DNA of 64,000 nt from Pontivivens ytuae (GCF_015679265.1 NZ_CP064942.1:558001-622000); one strand, 5' to 3'; shown: positions 39,294 through 49,502, counted from the stretch's first letter. Notes: generated by a model not told the origin, from the letters alone. Numbers and translations: made by a program.

Positions 39294-39785
39294 TCAGCGG
39301 TAGGGCGCGTCGAGCTCGAGGTTGCGGGCGATCTCCGCCTCCCAACGCTCGCCGTTCTCCAGGAGCTTTTCCTTGTTGTAGAACAGCTCCTCGCGCGTCT
39401 CGGTCGAGAACTCGAAGTTCGGCCCCTCGACGATGGCATCGACCGGGCAGGCCTCCTGGCAGAAGCCGCAATAGATGCACTTCGTCATGTCGATGTCGTA
39501 GCGCGTGGTGCGGCGCGAGCCGTCGTCGCGCGGTTCGGCATCGATGGTGATGGCCTGTGCCGGGCAGATCGCCTCGCAGAGCTTGCAGGCGATGCACCGC
39601 TCCTCACCGTTCGGGTAGCGGCGCAGGGCGTGCTCACCGCGGAAACGCGGGGAGAGCGGGCCCTTCTCATGCGGGTAGTTCAGCGTCGCCTTGGGTTTGA
39701 AGAAGTACTTCAGCCCCAGCTTGAAGCCCTGGAAGAAGTCCGCCAGCAGGAAGTACTTGGCGGCGCGGTCGAATGTCATGGCCAT
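39294..39785 (-). CDS. nuoI: NADH-quinone oxidoreductase subunit I
   Basis: 163 residues, the alphaproteobacterial length. Two [4Fe-4S] ferredoxin motifs, [16 protein letters not shown] and [16 protein letters not shown], which are clusters N6a and N6b in the hydrophilic arm. The N-terminal amphipathic segment [18 protein letters not shown] anchors it to the membrane arm. ATG 39785 or 39779 are both possible starts. Confidence 0.98.
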   Translation of the reverse strand: MAMTFDRAAKYFLLADFFQGFKLGLKYFFKPKATLNYPHEKGPLSPRFRGEHALRRYPNGEERCIACKLCEAICPAQAITIDAEPRDDGSRRTTRYDIDMTKCIYCGFCQEACPVDAIVEGPNFEFSTETREELFYNKEKLLENGERWEAEIARNLELDAPYR

Positions 39786-39792
39786 GCTGATT

Positions 39793-40320
39793 TTAACCCT
39801 CTAACTCGCGGCGCAGATTGCTTGCGCGGTCGCGCAACTCGGATATCGACGGCAATATGTAGGGACAGGTCGTTACATTGACCCCCGGCAGGCAGCCGAA
39901 GGAGTCGAACCGCTCCATGGCCGTGTCTGCCTCGTCCAAACTGCGCACTGCACCCTCAACATCGCCGACCTGCATCTGAGCATCGGCATAAGTGATATAT
40001 AGGTAGGGAAGGCCGAGATACTGCTCGTCTTCCTCCACCAGCGGAATGGCAGCTCCGAGGATCTCGACCTGATCTTGCGCGTCGACGTGATCGATGAGCC
40101 GAACCGTCATTTCCCCCATCTGGCCGGTCAGCGAGAAACGCTCCGGAGAAATGAAATCCGTACCTTCGATGACGCGAACGTAATGGCGCAGGAAGCCCGT
40201 GTAGTCTCCTGCCTCGTGCAGCGCGTTCAGCTTCTGACGATCGGCTTCGAAATCAGCGCCCGGCTCCTGAGCCGCAGCCCCGGACGCGATCAACAGGAAT
40301 GCAGCGAGGATCCGGCGCAT
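39793..40320 (-). CDS. Secreted TPR-like protein inside the nuo operon
   Basis: 175 residues from ATG 40320, with GGAGGG overlapping the nuoH stop region. Signal peptide [17 protein letters not shown]. The mature part is helical with repeat-like segments ([44 protein letters not shown]) resembling TPR units, and a Cys pair ([12 protein letters not shown]) that could form a disulfide. Periplasmic, so not a core complex I subunit; its role is unknown. It uses more A/T in third positions than nuoH or nuoI. Confidence 0.7.
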   Translation of the reverse strand: MRRILAAFLLIASGAAAQEPGADFEADRQKLNALHEAGDYTGFLRHYVRVIEGTDFISPERFSLTGQMGEMTVRLIDHVDAQDQVEILGAAIPLVEEDEQYLGLPYLYITYADAQMQVGDVEGAVRSLDEADTAMERFDSFGCLPGVNVTTCPYILPSISELRDRASNLRRELEG

Positions 40321-40322
40321 CC

Positions 40323-41357
40323 TCACCCTCCGATCGCCCAACGCTGGTAGGCGCCCCAGAACCAGCCGTACTGGGCGAAGATCGCCACCAGCACCACCCA
40401 GCCCAGCGACAGCGGCAGGAACACCTTCCAGCCGATACGCATAAGCTGGTCATAGCGGAACCGCGGTACAATGGCCTTCACCATCGCGAAGATGAAGAAG
40501 AAGAACAGCACCTTCGCCACGAACCAGAACACGCCGTCGGGCAGGCCCGGCACCGGGCTCAGCCAGCCGCCGAAGAAGAGGATGGTGATCAGCGCGCACA
40601 TCAGCACCACCGCCATCAGCTCCCCGATCATGAAGAGCAGGAAGGGGGTGGAGGAGTACTCGACCTGGTAACCGGCCACGAGCTCCGCCTCCGCCTCAGG
40701 CAGATCGAACGGGGGCCGGTTGGTCTCGGCCAGTGCGGAGATCAGGAACAGGAACACCATCGGGAAGTGCGGCAGCCAGTACCACGAGAAGATCCCGTAA
40801 TCCCCGTCCTGCGCCCGCACGATGTCCGTGAGGTTCAGCGACGCGGTGGAGATCAGCACGCCCACGATGATGAAGCCGATCGATACCTCGTAGGAGATCA
40901 TCTGCGCCGCAGAACGGAGCGAGCCCAGGAACGGATACTTCGAGTTCGACGCCCAGCCGCCCATGATCACGCCGTAGACCTCCAGCGAGGAGATCGCAAA
41001 GATGTAGAGGATCCCGATATTCAGGTTCGCGACGACCCAGCCATCCGCGAACGGGATCACCGCCCAGGAAATCACGGCGAGCACGAAGGCGATCATCGGC
41101 GCGAGGAAGAACACGGTGCGGTCCGCGCCCGCGGGCACCACGATCTCCTTCACGATGTATTTCAGGAAGTCGGCGAAGCTCTGCAGCAGGCCGAACACGC
41201 CCACCACGTTCGGGCCCTTGCGCATCTGCACCGCGGCCCAGACCTTGCGGTCGGCATACATCAAAAACGCCAGCGCCACGAGGACGGAGACCGTCACCGC
41301 GAGGCATTGCGCCAGGATGATGAGGAAGATGCCGAAATTGGTGTCCCAGAAGTCCAT
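40323..41357 (-). CDS. nuoH: NADH-quinone oxidoreductase subunit H
   Basis: 344 residues, eight helices. Quinone-chamber loops are clear: [51 protein letters not shown]. It links the hydrophilic and membrane arms. It follows two small lipoprotein genes; the ATG is 4 bp from the stop of the nearer one. Confidence 0.98.
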   Translation of the reverse strand: MDFWDTNFGIFLIILAQCLAVTVSVLVALAFLMYADRKVWAAVQMRKGPNVVGVFGLLQSFADFLKYIVKEIVVPAGADRTVFFLAPMIAFVLAVISWAVIPFADGWVVANLNIGILYIFAISSLEVYGVIMGGWASNSKYPFLGSLRSAAQMISYEVSIGFIIVGVLISTASLNLTDIVRAQDGDYGIFSWYWLPHFPMVFLFLISALAETNRPPFDLPEAEAELVAGYQVEYSSTPFLLFMIGELMAVVLMCALITILFFGGWLSPVPGLPDGVFWFVAKVLFFFFIFAMVKAIVPRFRYDQLMRIGWKVFLPLSLGWVVLVAIFAQYGWFWGAYQRWAIGG

Positions 41358-41361
41358 GTCT

Positions 41362-41775
41362 CTACCCAGTGCAGGTCGTGCGCAGCGTTTCCTCGGAAAT
41401 CGCGTCGTCGAATATCTCGGCGGCGAGCGCGCCGTCCACCGTTCGCAGTGTCTCTACGGCATCGGCGTTGAAGAAGGAATAGACGGAATAGGGTCCGGGC
41501 GTCGTGACGCTCTCCCCCGGGATCTGGCCGCCGCGCCCCGCGGGCACCGTCTCGTCCACCGTCAGCACACCCGTGGCCGGGGGCGGGACCAGCGCATAGG
41601 CCGCACAGAAGCTCGCCGGATCGCGCGGGAACACCGTCTCCACCACATAGGCCGTCCGCTGGATCATCGGGGAGTAGACCGCGCGCGCATTGGGCGCATC
41701 GGTATTGGTGCCCGGTGCGCAGGCCGCGAGCGCCAAAGTGGTCAGGACGACGGGGATCAGGGCCAGCGCTCTCAC
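41362..41775 (-). CDS. Putative lipoprotein, nuoG-nuoH interval (second)
   Basis: 137 residues from GTG 41775, overlapping the stop of the upstream lipoprotein gene as GTGA, with GGGGAGG 8 nt upstream. Lipobox LAAC follows the signal ([18 protein letters not shown], then APGTNTDAP). The mature part has [18 protein letters not shown] and a C-terminal TCTG. Likely anchored in the inner or outer membrane facing the periplasm. No family recognised. Confidence 0.65.
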   Translation of the reverse strand: MRALALIPVVLTTLALAACAPGTNTDAPNARAVYSPMIQRTAYVVETVFPRDPASFCAAYALVPPPATGVLTVDETVPAGRGGQIPGESVTTPGPYSVYSFFNADAVETLRTVDGALAAEIFDDAISEETLRTTCTG

Positions 41776-42134
41776 AGGCAGGACCTCCCCGTGTCGTTCA
41801 CGCCCTCGACGATGTAGGTCTCGCCCTCGGGCCGCGCCGTCAGGACGTAGGAGCAAAAGCCGGTGGAGACGCGATCGCGCCCTAGCCCGACGCCCACGCC
41901 GACCCCGCCGCGCGAACTGACGGAGATCCCGCCGATCTGCGGCTTGATCGGCCCGACGCTCGCCACCTGCTCGATCTGCCACTCATAAGTGCGCCGCCCG
42001 TCCGGCAGCTCCACGATCCGCGACGGAAAGCCCAGATCGCGCGCCGCCCGCTCGATCGGCTCCCCCTGATAATCGGTGGCCTGCGGATTGGCACAGGCCG
42101 CCAGCGTCAGAAAGAAAAGAGCCGCCGCGCGCAC
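41772..42134 (-). CDS. Putative lipoprotein, nuoG-nuoH interval (first)
   Basis: 120 residues from GTG 42134, which lies 4 bp after the nuoG stop; GGAG of the nuoG end is exactly 7 nt upstream. Lipobox AAC in RAAALFFLTLAACANP. Mature part: GEPIERAARDLGFPSRIVEL, a YEWQIEQVAS strand, a Gly/Val-rich segment (SSRGGVGVGVGLG), and CSYVLTARPEGETY, with Cys near the end. Unknown function. The next gene overlaps it by 4 bp, so they form a coupled pair. Confidence 0.65.
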   Translation of the reverse strand: MRAAALFFLTLAACANPQATDYQGEPIERAARDLGFPSRIVELPDGRRTYEWQIEQVASVGPIKPQIGGISVSSRGGVGVGVGLGRDRVSTGFCSYVLTARPEGETYIVEGVNDTGRSCL

Positions 42135-42138
42135 CGGT

Positions 42139-44154
42139 TCACTCCGCCGCCACCGGCAGGTCGCGCTCGTGGGCGAGCTTGGAGAGCTCCGCCATCACTT
42201 CGGAGGCGCGGGCGATCGGGTTGGTGCGGTAGTGGTCCTTGATCGGGCTCTCGAACGCGCCGCGGCCCATGTCGCCCGCGGGCTCGGCCGTCCACGCGTT
42301 CTCGGGCACCGTGTCGATCTCGGCGAGATGCGGCACGGCTTCGAAGAGCTTCGCGCGCAGCTCTGACAGCGAATCGAAGGGCAGCGCCTGGCCCAGCTCC
42401 GCCGACAGCGCCCGCAGCACCGCCCAGTTGTCCCGCGCCTCGCCGGGTGCGAAGCCCGCGCGCAACGCCATCTGCGGGCGGCCTTCGGTGTTGACGAAGA
42501 TGCCGTTCTCTTCCGTGTAGGCCGCCCCGGGCAGGATCACGTCGGCGCGGTGCGCGCCGCGATCGCCGTGCGAGCCCTGGTAGATCACGAAGGGACCCGC
42601 GCCGATCTCGATCTCGTCGGCGCCGAGGTTGTAGATCACCTCCGCACCCTCCAGCGCTGCATCGATCCCGCCTTCGGTCACGGCGCCCGCATCCATCGCG
42701 CCGACGCGGCCTGCGGCCGTGTGCAGGATCAGGAGCTTCGACTGCGCGGCCTCCGCCGCCTTCATCGCCTGGCCGAGCACCGCAGCGCCGTCCGGGCCGC
42801 TCAGCGCCCCCTGCCCCACGATCATCACGCCGGCCGAGCCGTGCTTGTCGGAATGATCCATCTCCGCGAGCTTCGCCAGCGCCGCGCGATCCTCGCCGAT
42901 ATGGGCGTAGTCGTAGGTCAGGTCCGCCGGGGCACCGATCATCGCGACCTTCGCGCCCTTCAGCCATGCCTTGCGGATGCGGGCGTTGAGCACCGGCGCT
43001 TCCTTGCGCGGGTTGGTGCCGATCAGCAGGATGCGGTCCGCGTGCTCGATATCTTCGACGCTCGCCGTGCCGACGTAAGCGGAGCGGTTGCCCGCGGGCA
43101 GCTTCGCGCCGTCCGTCCGGCACTCGACCGAACCGCCGAGGCCCTCGACGAGCTGCTTCAACGCGAAGGCTGCCTCGACCGGCGTGAGATCCCCGACGAG
43201 CCCGGCGACCTTCTTGCCCTTCACCGCCTCGGCGATGGCCGCAAAGGCCTCGCCCCAGCTCGCCGCCTGTAGCTTGCCGTCGCGGCGCACATAAGGACGA
43301 TCCAGCCGCTGGCGGCGCAGGCCGTCCCAGACGAAGCGGGACTTGTCCGCCAGCCACTCCTCATTGGTGCCGTCGTGGTTGCGCGGCATGATCCGCATGA
43401 CCTCGCGGCCCCGCGTATCGACCCGGATCGAGGAGCCGAGCGCGTCCATCACGTCGATGCTCTCGGTCTTCTTCAGCTCCCACGGGCGGGAGGTGAAGGC
43501 GTAAGGCTTGCTCGTCAGCGCACCGACCGGGCAGAGGTCGATCACGTTGCCCTGCAGCTCGCTGGTCAGCATCTGGCCGAGATAGGAGGTGATCTCCGAA
43601 TCCTCGCCACGCCCGGTCTGACCCATCTCCGGCACGCCCGCGACCTCGGTCACGAAGCGCACGCAGCGGGTGCAGGAGATGCAGCGCGTCATCTTGGTGC
43701 CGACGAGCGGGCCCAGATCCGGATCCACCGCCGCACGCTTCTCCTCGCGGAAGCGGGAGAAATCGACGCCGTAGGCCATCGCCTGGTCCTGAAGGTCGCA
43801 CTCGCCGCCCTGGTCGCAGATCGGGCAGTCGAGCGGGTGGTTGATGAGCAGGAACTCCATCACCCCCTCCCGCGCCTTCTTGACCATCGGGCTCTTGGTC
43901 TTCACCTCCGGCGGCTGGCCGTCCGGGCCGCCGCGCAGGTCGCGCACCTGCATCGCGCAGGAGGCGGCGGGCTTCGGCGGGCCGCCCACGACCTCGACGA
44001 GGCACATGCGGCAGTTGCCCGCGATCGAGAGCCGCTCGTGATAGCAGAAGCGCGGGATCTCCACCCCCGCCTGCTCACAGGCCTGCAGGATGGTGAGCGC
44101 CGGATCGACCTCGATCTCGGCCCCGTCGATGATGATCTTGCGAAGGTCGGTCAT
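42139..44154 (-). CDS. nuoG: NADH-quinone oxidoreductase subunit G
   Basis: 671 residues. N-terminal [2Fe-2S] domain ([19 protein letters not shown]), the His-Cys [4Fe-4S] N5 ligands ([17 protein letters not shown]), [13 protein letters not shown], and a molybdopterin-oxidoreductase-like body. No extra N7-type cysteine set in the body is obvious. Peripheral arm subunit. The protein ends AAE (GCGGAG), giving the next gene its ribosome site. Confidence 0.98.
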   Translation of the reverse strand: MTDLRKIIIDGAEIEVDPALTILQACEQAGVEIPRFCYHERLSIAGNCRMCLVEVVGGPPKPAASCAMQVRDLRGGPDGQPPEVKTKSPMVKKAREGVMEFLLINHPLDCPICDQGGECDLQDQAMAYGVDFSRFREEKRAAVDPDLGPLVGTKMTRCISCTRCVRFVTEVAGVPEMGQTGRGEDSEITSYLGQMLTSELQGNVIDLCPVGALTSKPYAFTSRPWELKKTESIDVMDALGSSIRVDTRGREVMRIMPRNHDGTNEEWLADKSRFVWDGLRRQRLDRPYVRRDGKLQAASWGEAFAAIAEAVKGKKVAGLVGDLTPVEAAFALKQLVEGLGGSVECRTDGAKLPAGNRSAYVGTASVEDIEHADRILLIGTNPRKEAPVLNARIRKAWLKGAKVAMIGAPADLTYDYAHIGEDRAALAKLAEMDHSDKHGSAGVMIVGQGALSGPDGAAVLGQAMKAAEAAQSKLLILHTAAGRVGAMDAGAVTEGGIDAALEGAEVIYNLGADEIEIGAGPFVIYQGSHGDRGAHRADVILPGAAYTEENGIFVNTEGRPQMALRAGFAPGEARDNWAVLRALSAELGQALPFDSLSELRAKLFEAVPHLAEIDTVPENAWTAEPAGDMGRGAFESPIKDHYRTNPIARASEVMAELSKLAHERDLPVAAE

Positions 44155-44164
44155 TGCTCGATAC

Positions 44165-44371
44165 CTACCTGAAAATATAGAGAAAAAGGCTCAAGACCGC
44201 TCCGAATCCCAGCCCGCCGCACACGATCTTCCATGTCGGCATCGGTTTGTGGTGCTTGCCGTACCAGTTAAGCTCCCCGCCGCACAGCACACATTGCCGG
44301 CTCTCCAGAAAGCGGATGTCCCCGCAGTCTTCGCAGATACCGAGAGGCGTATGCCTGTGACGCAGATACAA
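44165..44371 (-). CDS. Small zinc-ribbon membrane protein
   Basis: 68 residues from TTG 44371, which lies 4 bp after the DUF3291 stop with GGAG 7 nt upstream. Two CxxC pairs (ICEDCGD and QCVLCGG) about 14 residues apart make a zinc ribbon related to the DksA/TraR tail; the C-terminal third is a membrane helix ([18 protein letters not shown]). There is no ATG in this frame after the stop; an ATG two bases off opens a different frame without family features. Function unknown. Confidence 0.6.
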   Translation of the reverse strand: MYLRHRHTPLGICEDCGDIRFLESRQCVLCGGELNWYGKHHKPMPTWKIVCGGLGFGAVLSLFLYIFR

Positions 44372-44375
44372 CTCA

Positions 44376-44864
44376 TCACTCCGCCGCGACCTGGGCGCAG
44401 GCGTGGGTGCGCCACATGCCTGCGTCTTCCAGGTAGGACCAGCCGAACGCGTCGTCGGTCTGCCCGTGTTCCTCGAGGTGAGCCAGGCGCGCCAGGGCCT
44501 CGTCCAGCGACGGCTGATGCCCCTCCGGCACCCACCACATGACGAAGTACATCCGTTCCAGCACCTCGAACCACTCCGCCCGCCGCTTGTAGAACGCACG
44601 GTGCAGCGTGTTCCAGACGAAGTGCTCCAGCGACTGCACATCCCGCCAGACCGAGATGTTCGGGATCAGCCTCGGATCCCCCTCGACCGCTATGGACGTC
44701 GCATTGCCCTCATCGGACTTCAGACGCCAGATGAAGCCGTCCGAACGCTCGGCGATACCGTTGATCGTGTCGAGCGCATCCATGAAGGGCTGAACCAGAG
44801 GCTCGCCGGGGGCCGCGCGCAGCCGCCCCATATTCAGTTCAGCGAGTTGGTATCCAGGTCCCAA
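44376..44864 (-). CDS. DUF3291 family protein
   Basis: 162 residues from TTG 44864, placed 4 bp after the nuoF stop with GGAG 7 nt upstream. Hallmarks of DUF3291: YQLAELNMGRLRA at the start, FMDALDTINGIAERSDGFIWRL, SVWRDVQSLEHFVW, EWFEVLERMYFVMWWVPEGHQP and AFGW. The family has a dimeric alpha/beta-barrel-like (monooxygenase-type) fold; its reaction is not known. An internal ATG at about 44831 would drop the YQLAEL motif, so TTG is preferred. Confidence 0.85.
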   Translation of the reverse strand: MGPGYQLAELNMGRLRAAPGEPLVQPFMDALDTINGIAERSDGFIWRLKSDEGNATSIAVEGDPRLIPNISVWRDVQSLEHFVWNTLHRAFYKRRAEWFEVLERMYFVMWWVPEGHQPSLDEALARLAHLEEHGQTDDAFGWSYLEDAGMWRTHACAQVAAE

Positions 44865-44868
44865 GCCG

Positions 44869-46164
44869 TCACTCCGCCGCCATCGCGCCCATGCGGCCCG
44901 TGCGCTTGGCCTTGATGCGGTCCTCGATCTCCTCGCGGTAGTGCTGGATCAGGCCCTGGATCGGCCAGGCCGCGGCGTCGCCGAGGGCGCAGATCGTGTG
45001 GCCCTCCACCTGCTTGGTCACGTCGAGGAGCATGTCGATCTCCTCGGGCTCCGCATCGCCGGTCACCAGGCGGTCCATCACGCGCATCATCCAGCCCGTG
45101 CCCTCGCGGCACGGCGTGCACTGTCCACAGCTTTCGTGCTTGTAGAACTTCGACAGGCGCCAGATCGCCTTGATGACGTCCGTCGACTGATCCATGACGA
45201 TCACCGCCGCCGTGCCGAGGCCGGAGCCCTGCCCGCGCAGCCAGTCAAAGTCCATGATCGCCTCGTCGCAGATCGTGTGCGGCAGGCAGCGCACGGACGA
45301 CCCGCCGGGGATAACCGTCTTGAGGTTGTCCCAGCCGCCGCGCACCCCGCCGCAATGCTTGTCGAGCAGTTCGCGGAGCGGGATCGACATCGCCTCCTCG
45401 ACGACGCAGGGGTTCTCCACATGGCCGGAGATGGCGAAGAGCTTGGTGCCGGCGTTGTTCTCCCGCCCGAAGCCCGCGAACCACGACGCGCCGCGGCGCA
45501 GGATCGTCGGCACAACGGCGATGGATTCCACGTTGTTCACCGTGGTCGGCGCACCATAGAGGCCGGTATTCGCCGGGAAGGGCGGCTTGAGCCGCGGCAT
45601 GCCCTTCTTGCCTTCGAGAGACTCCAGCAACGCCGTCTCCTCGCCGCAGATATAGGCGCCCGCACCGTGGTGCAGGTAGAGGTCGAAATCCCAGCCCGAG
45701 CCGGCCGCGTTCTTGCCGAGGAGGCCCGCATCATAGGCCTCGTCGATGGCGATCTGGAGCGCCTCGCGCTCCCGGATGTACTCGCCGCGGATGTAGATGT
45801 AGCAGGCATGCGCGTTCATCGCGAAGCTCGCGATCAGGCACCCCTCGATGAAGAGATGCGGATCGTGCCGCATGATCTCCCGGTCCTTGCAGGTGCCGGG
45901 CTCGGATTCGTCCGCATTGACCACCAGGTAGGACGGCCGCCCGTCGCTCTCCTTCGGCATGAAGGACCACTTCAGACCGGTCGGAAAGCCCGCGCCGCCG
46001 CGGCCGCGCAGGCCGGACGCCTTCACCTCGTCGATGATCCAGTCGCGGCCCTTCTCGATGAGCCCCGCGGTCCCGTCCCAGGCACCGCGCGCCTGCGCGC
46101 CCTTCAGCGAGCGGTCGGCCATGCCGTAGATGTTGGTGAAGATGCGATCCTGATCGGTCAGCAT
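44869..46164 (-). CDS. nuoF: NADH-quinone oxidoreductase subunit F
   Basis: 431 residues from ATG 46164. FMN/NADH site [16 protein letters not shown] and [14 protein letters not shown]; the [4Fe-4S] N3 ligands [11 protein letters not shown] with a later Cys in HTICALGD. It oxidises NADH at the tip of the hydrophilic arm. The protein ends MAAE, and the GAG-TGA junction supplies the ribosome site of the DUF3291 gene. Confidence 0.98.
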   Translation of the reverse strand: MLTDQDRIFTNIYGMADRSLKGAQARGAWDGTAGLIEKGRDWIIDEVKASGLRGRGGAGFPTGLKWSFMPKESDGRPSYLVVNADESEPGTCKDREIMRHDPHLFIEGCLIASFAMNAHACYIYIRGEYIREREALQIAIDEAYDAGLLGKNAAGSGWDFDLYLHHGAGAYICGEETALLESLEGKKGMPRLKPPFPANTGLYGAPTTVNNVESIAVVPTILRRGASWFAGFGRENNAGTKLFAISGHVENPCVVEEAMSIPLRELLDKHCGGVRGGWDNLKTVIPGGSSVRCLPHTICDEAIMDFDWLRGQGSGLGTAAVIVMDQSTDVIKAIWRLSKFYKHESCGQCTPCREGTGWMMRVMDRLVTGDAEPEEIDMLLDVTKQVEGHTICALGDAAAWPIQGLIQHYREEIEDRIKAKRTGRMGAMAAE

Positions 46165-46165
46165 T

Positions 46166-46390
46166 TCAGTCCCCTTCGTTCCGGCGCGCCCGCCGGACAT
46201 TAACCAGTACAAACAGCGCCCAGATCAGCGCCGCGAGCATGGCGAGATCGGCGAGGATGGCGAAGCGCGGCGGCCAGTTCATCAGCCCGCCCAGCCAGCT
46301 CAGCGCCATCCACACCAGGAAGCCGCCCGCAATCACGAACGCCGCTTGGCGTGTCTGTCGCTTTAGCTGGGCCTCACGCCCCTCGTCCAT
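46166..46390 (-). CDS. DUF5337-like small membrane protein
   Basis: 74 residues. Charged head ([14 protein letters not shown]), two helices ([39 protein letters not shown]), and a basic tail ([10 protein letters not shown]). This matches the DUF5337 family described mostly from Rhodobacterales and found next to nuoF. Its stop is 1 bp from the nuoF ATG. Possibly an accessory or assembly factor, but that is inference from position only. Confidence 0.85.
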   Translation of the reverse strand: MDEGREAQLKRQTRQAAFVIAGGFLVWMALSWLGGLMNWPPRFAILADLAMLAALIWALFVLVNVRRARRNEGD

Positions 46391-46420
46391 ACGTCACTCC
46401 GTCGCCCAGGCACGGGCCGT

Positions 46421-47176
46421 CTACTTTGCCCGCGCCGAAAACTCGGTCTCGCCCCCGTCGGCGAGGACCTTGGCCTGCGCCACCCACTCGTCGCGGGTCA
46501 CGCGGCCCTTGAACCCTTCGAGGTTCTCGTCGACCCAGGCGACCTCCCGATCGGTCCAGTTCGCGACCTGATCGAAGTGATAGAAGCCCATCCGGTGCAG
46601 AAGCTGCTCCAGCTTCGGGCCCACGCCCTTGATCTTCTTGAGGTTGTCGGCCCCGCCGTCGCGCGGCGCGTCGAGCGTCGCGGGCTTGTCCGCATCCGCG
46701 ACCGTGGTCGGTGCGACCTCCTCGGCGGCGGGCGCAGGCGCGCTCTCGGCCACCGGGGCAACCTCCTCCTCGGCAGCGCGCGGTGCGGGCACCGGCTCGG
46801 CCGTATCCGCAGGCGCGGGCTCCGGCGCGGGATCGGGCAGGCGCTCCTCGACGACCGGCTCGGGTTCCGGTGCCGGCTCGGGCGCTGTCGCCGCGGCGGG
46901 CTCCGGTGCAGGCTCTGCCGCAGGCTCCGGCGCGGCGGCCGGCGCGGCATCGCGGGCCTGCGCCTCGCTCACCGGGATCGCGTTCGCCTCGCCCCCGGAC
47001 ATGTAGATCACGACCGCGAACACCACGATGATCGCCATGCCGCCGATGAACAGCCCCGCGCTCACCGCCATGCCAAAGAGGAAGATCATGAGGATCGCGA
47101 TGAAGAATGCGGCGGCCACGCTCACCAGCAGACTAAACGCGACATTGGACATCGGTTTGGTATTCGGATCGGCCAT
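46421..47176 (-). CDS. Two-helix protein with Pro/Ala/Glu linker and helix-hairpin-helix domain
   Basis: 251 residues from ATG 47176 (GGGAGGG upstream). Two N-terminal helices (FSLLVSVAAAFFIAILMIFLF; AGLFIGGMAIIVVFAVVIYM), a long linker of APEPAAEP-like repeats (residues about 75-165), then a C-terminal helix-hairpin-helix (LKKIKGVGPKLEQLLHRMGF, HFDQVANWTDREVAWVDE). In this group such a domain often follows or is fused to NuoE. It may tether nucleic acid or a partner to the membrane; function unknown. Confidence 0.8.
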   Translation of the reverse strand: MADPNTKPMSNVAFSLLVSVAAAFFIAILMIFLFGMAVSAGLFIGGMAIIVVFAVVIYMSGGEANAIPVSEAQARDAAPAAAPEPAAEPAPEPAAATAPEPAPEPEPVVEERLPDPAPEPAPADTAEPVPAPRAAEEEVAPVAESAPAPAAEEVAPTTVADADKPATLDAPRDGGADNLKKIKGVGPKLEQLLHRMGFYHFDQVANWTDREVAWVDENLEGFKGRVTRDEWVAQAKVLADGGETEFSARAK

Positions 47177-47193
47177 GGCGTTGGTCCCTCCCG

Positions 47194-47871
47194 TCAATCG
47201 CCCGTAATCCGCGCGACTGTATCACCTTTTTCCGCGGCGAGGGCGACGGACATGTTGGCGGCCTGCCGGTTCTCGCCATGTTGTGTCAGCGAGGTCAGCC
47301 CGGACAGCGGCTCGGAGGCGAAGCGGCCCTTGCGCGATCCCGGCGTCGGGACTTTGCCCGCATAGAGATCGTCGATGATCTCGCCGAAGCTCTCGGCGGT
47401 CAGATCCTCGTAGTAGTCCTTGCCGATCTGGGCCATGGGCGCGTTGGAGCAGGCACCGAGGCACTCGACCTCCTCCCAGCTCAGCTTGCCGTCGGAAGAT
47501 GTCTGGAACGGCTTCTCCGCGATCTTCTCCTTGCACACGGCGATCAGGTCCTCGGCCCCGCAGATCATGCAGGAGGTCGTGCCGCAGACCTGGATATGCG
47601 CGACCTCGCCCACGGGGGCGAGCTGGAACATGAAGTAGAAGGTCGCGACCTCGAAGCCGCGGATATGGGCGAGGCCCAGCATGTCCGACACATGCTCGAT
47701 CGCGGGGCGGGAGAGCCAGCCCTCCTGCTCCTGCGCGCGCCAGAGCAGCGGAATGATGGCCGACGCCTGCCGCCCCTCGGGATACTTGGCGATCTGCTTC
47801 TCCGCCCACGCCTTGTTGGCCGGGGTGAACTCGAAGCTGTCGGGCTGTTCGGGATGAAGTCTGCGGAGCAT
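47194..47871 (-). CDS. nuoE: NADH-quinone oxidoreductase subunit E
   Basis: 225 residues. The [2Fe-2S] N1a ligands are in [11 protein letters not shown] and [10 protein letters not shown]; the thioredoxin-like fold is complete, with a C-terminal extension of about 50 residues. NADH-module subunit. The ATG abuts the stop of the small low-GC gene (47871/47872). Confidence 0.97.
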   Translation of the reverse strand: MLRRLHPEQPDSFEFTPANKAWAEKQIAKYPEGRQASAIIPLLWRAQEQEGWLSRPAIEHVSDMLGLAHIRGFEVATFYFMFQLAPVGEVAHIQVCGTTSCMICGAEDLIAVCKEKIAEKPFQTSSDGKLSWEEVECLGACSNAPMAQIGKDYYEDLTAESFGEIIDDLYAGKVPTPGSRKGRFASEPLSGLTSLTQHGENRQAANMSVALAAEKGDTVARITGD

Positions 47872-48210
47872 TTAAACTGGCCTAGCGATTACAAGTGCGT
47901 ATGGGAGCAGAATGAAGACTGAGTAGGCTGCAAGCCAAAATCCCCCCTTCAAAACTGCAAGTGCTGTAGCCATAACCGCATAACCTACGCCAACAGTTAT
48001 GAAAATCTGCCACCACGCAAGGAAATAAACGGTGAGCACTACTGCAGAAATAACGCCAGAAAAGGCTACAATATTTACTGCACTCTGAGGGTTTGCAAAA
48101 GATGATACCGAGTACCATCCACGCTCAACTGCGGCGCTATGATACGTGATTGTCCCAAGCGACAAGGCGAAGAGAACCACGTACAAGATCTGGAGCGCAG
48201 TTAGACTCAC
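47872..48210 (-). CDS. Low-GC small membrane protein between nuoD and nuoE
   Basis: 112 residues from GTG 48210, overlapping the nuoD stop as GTGA. Three to four hydrophobic helices ([65 protein letters not shown]). Base composition is about 45% GC by hand count, against roughly 65% on both sides, with many AAA, AAT and TAT codons, so it looks like a late insertion that kept the flanking junctions exact. No family recognised. Confidence 0.7.
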   Translation of the reverse strand: MSLTALQILYVVLFALSLGTITYHSAAVERGWYSVSSFANPQSAVNIVAFSGVISAVVLTVYFLAWWQIFITVGVGYAVMATALAVLKGGFWLAAYSVFILLPYALVIARPV

Positions 48211-49421
48211 CGATCCACCTCGCCGAACACGATGTCGAGCGAGCCGAGGATGGCGCTGACATCGGCGAGCTGGTGGCCCTTGCAGAGGTGGTCCATCGCT
48301 TCCAGGTGCGCGAAGCCCGGCGCGCGCAGCTTGGCGCGGTAGGGCTTGTTGGTGCCGTCCGCGACCAGGTACACGCCGAACTCGCCCTTGGGCGCCTCGA
48401 CGGCCGCGTAGATCTCGCCCTCGGGGACGTGGAAGCCCTCGGTGTAGAGCTTGAAATGGTGGATCAGGGCCTCCATCGAGGTCTTCATGTCGTGCCGGGA
48501 CGGGGGCGCGATCTTGCCCTTGGTCTGGACCGGCTCGCCCTTCACCTCCTCCAGCTTGGTGATGCACTGGCGGATGATCTTCACGCTCTCGCGCATCTCC
48601 TCCATCCGGCAGAGATAGCGGTCGTAGCAGTCGCCGTTGGTACCGACGGGGATCTGGAATTCCATCTCGTCATAGCACTCGTAGGGCTGCGCGCGGCGCA
48701 AGTCCCAGGCGAGGCCGGAGCCGCGGACCATCACGCCCGAGAAGCCGAGATCGAAGCATTCCTGCTGGCTGACCACCGCGATGTCGACGTTGCGCTGCTT
48801 GAAGATCCGGTTCTCCGTCAGCAGGCCGTCGATGTCGTCGAGCACCGCCGGGAACGTCTCCGTCCACGCCATGATGTCGTCGCAGAGCGCCTGCGGCAGG
48901 TCCTGGTGCACGCCGCCGGGCCGGAAATAGGCGGCGTGGAGCCGCGCACCGCAGGCCCGCTCGTAGAAGACCATGAGCTTCTCGCGCTCCTCGAAGCCCC
49001 AGAGCGGGGGCGTCAGCGCGCCCACGTCCATCGCCTGCGTCGTCACGTTCAGCAAGTGGTTGAGAACGCGGCCGATCTCGCAATAGAGCACGCGGATAAG
49101 CTGGCCGCGGCGCGGCACCTCGGTCTTCGTCAGCTTCTCGATGGCGAGGCACCAAGCGTGCTCCTGGTTCATCGGGCTCACGTAATCCAGCCGGTCGAAA
49201 TAGGGCAGGTTCTGGAGGTATGTCCGCGATTCCATGAGCTTTTCGGTGCCGCGGTGCAGCAGGCCGATATGGGGGTCGCACCGCTCGACGATCTCACCGT
49301 CGAGCTCCAGCACCATGCGCAGCACGCCGTGGGCGGCCGGATGCTGGGGCCCGAAATTGATGTTGAAATTGCGGATCTGCTGCTCGCCCGTCAGCACGTC
49401 GTCGAATTTCGATCCGTCCAT
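48207..49421 (-). CDS. nuoD: NADH-quinone oxidoreductase subunit D
   Basis: 404 residues. Quinone-site motifs [13 protein letters not shown] and [13 protein letters not shown], and the hydrogenase-like C-terminal end [13 protein letters not shown]. It forms the quinone pocket with NuoB. The GGAGGGC site precedes ATG 49421. A 22-bp tandem repeat lies in the gap to nuoC. Confidence 0.98.
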   Translation of the reverse strand: MDGSKFDDVLTGEQQIRNFNINFGPQHPAAHGVLRMVLELDGEIVERCDPHIGLLHRGTEKLMESRTYLQNLPYFDRLDYVSPMNQEHAWCLAIEKLTKTEVPRRGQLIRVLYCEIGRVLNHLLNVTTQAMDVGALTPPLWGFEEREKLMVFYERACGARLHAAYFRPGGVHQDLPQALCDDIMAWTETFPAVLDDIDGLLTENRIFKQRNVDIAVVSQQECFDLGFSGVMVRGSGLAWDLRRAQPYECYDEMEFQIPVGTNGDCYDRYLCRMEEMRESVKIIRQCITKLEEVKGEPVQTKGKIAPPSRHDMKTSMEALIHHFKLYTEGFHVPEGEIYAAVEAPKGEFGVYLVADGTNKPYRAKLRAPGFAHLEAMDHLCKGHQLADVSAILGSLDIVFGEVDR

Positions 49422-49449
49422 GGCTCAGCCCTCCTCAGGCCGAAAAGTC

Positions 49450-49493
49450 GTGTGCACGATGCGTATGACTTGCGTGCACCAAGCGTATGACAC
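49450..49493. repeat. Two tandem 22-bp repeats between nuoC and nuoD
   Basis: On the minus strand GTCATACGCTTGGTGCACGCAA is followed by GTCATACGCATCGTGCACACGA. The shared blocks are GTCATACGC and GTGCAC at identical spacing. The only recognisable content of the 81-bp nuoC-nuoD gap apart from the nuoD ribosome site; a protein-binding or RNA-processing role is possible. Confidence 0.55.
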
Positions 49494-49502
49494 GTGCGCG
49501 GC

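Noticed and set aside
44191..44370. ATG frame ([11 protein letters not shown]...) after DUF3291
   Set aside because: It is out of frame with the CxxC-CxxC zinc ribbon and membrane helix, which are read from TTG 44371.
49450..49493. Short CRISPR array
   Set aside because: Two adjacent 22-bp units without spacers; no CRISPR or cas genes in the window.
49430..49500. 22-codon GTG frame in the nuoC-nuoD gap
   Set aside because: No ribosome site, and the frame is made of the tandem repeat.
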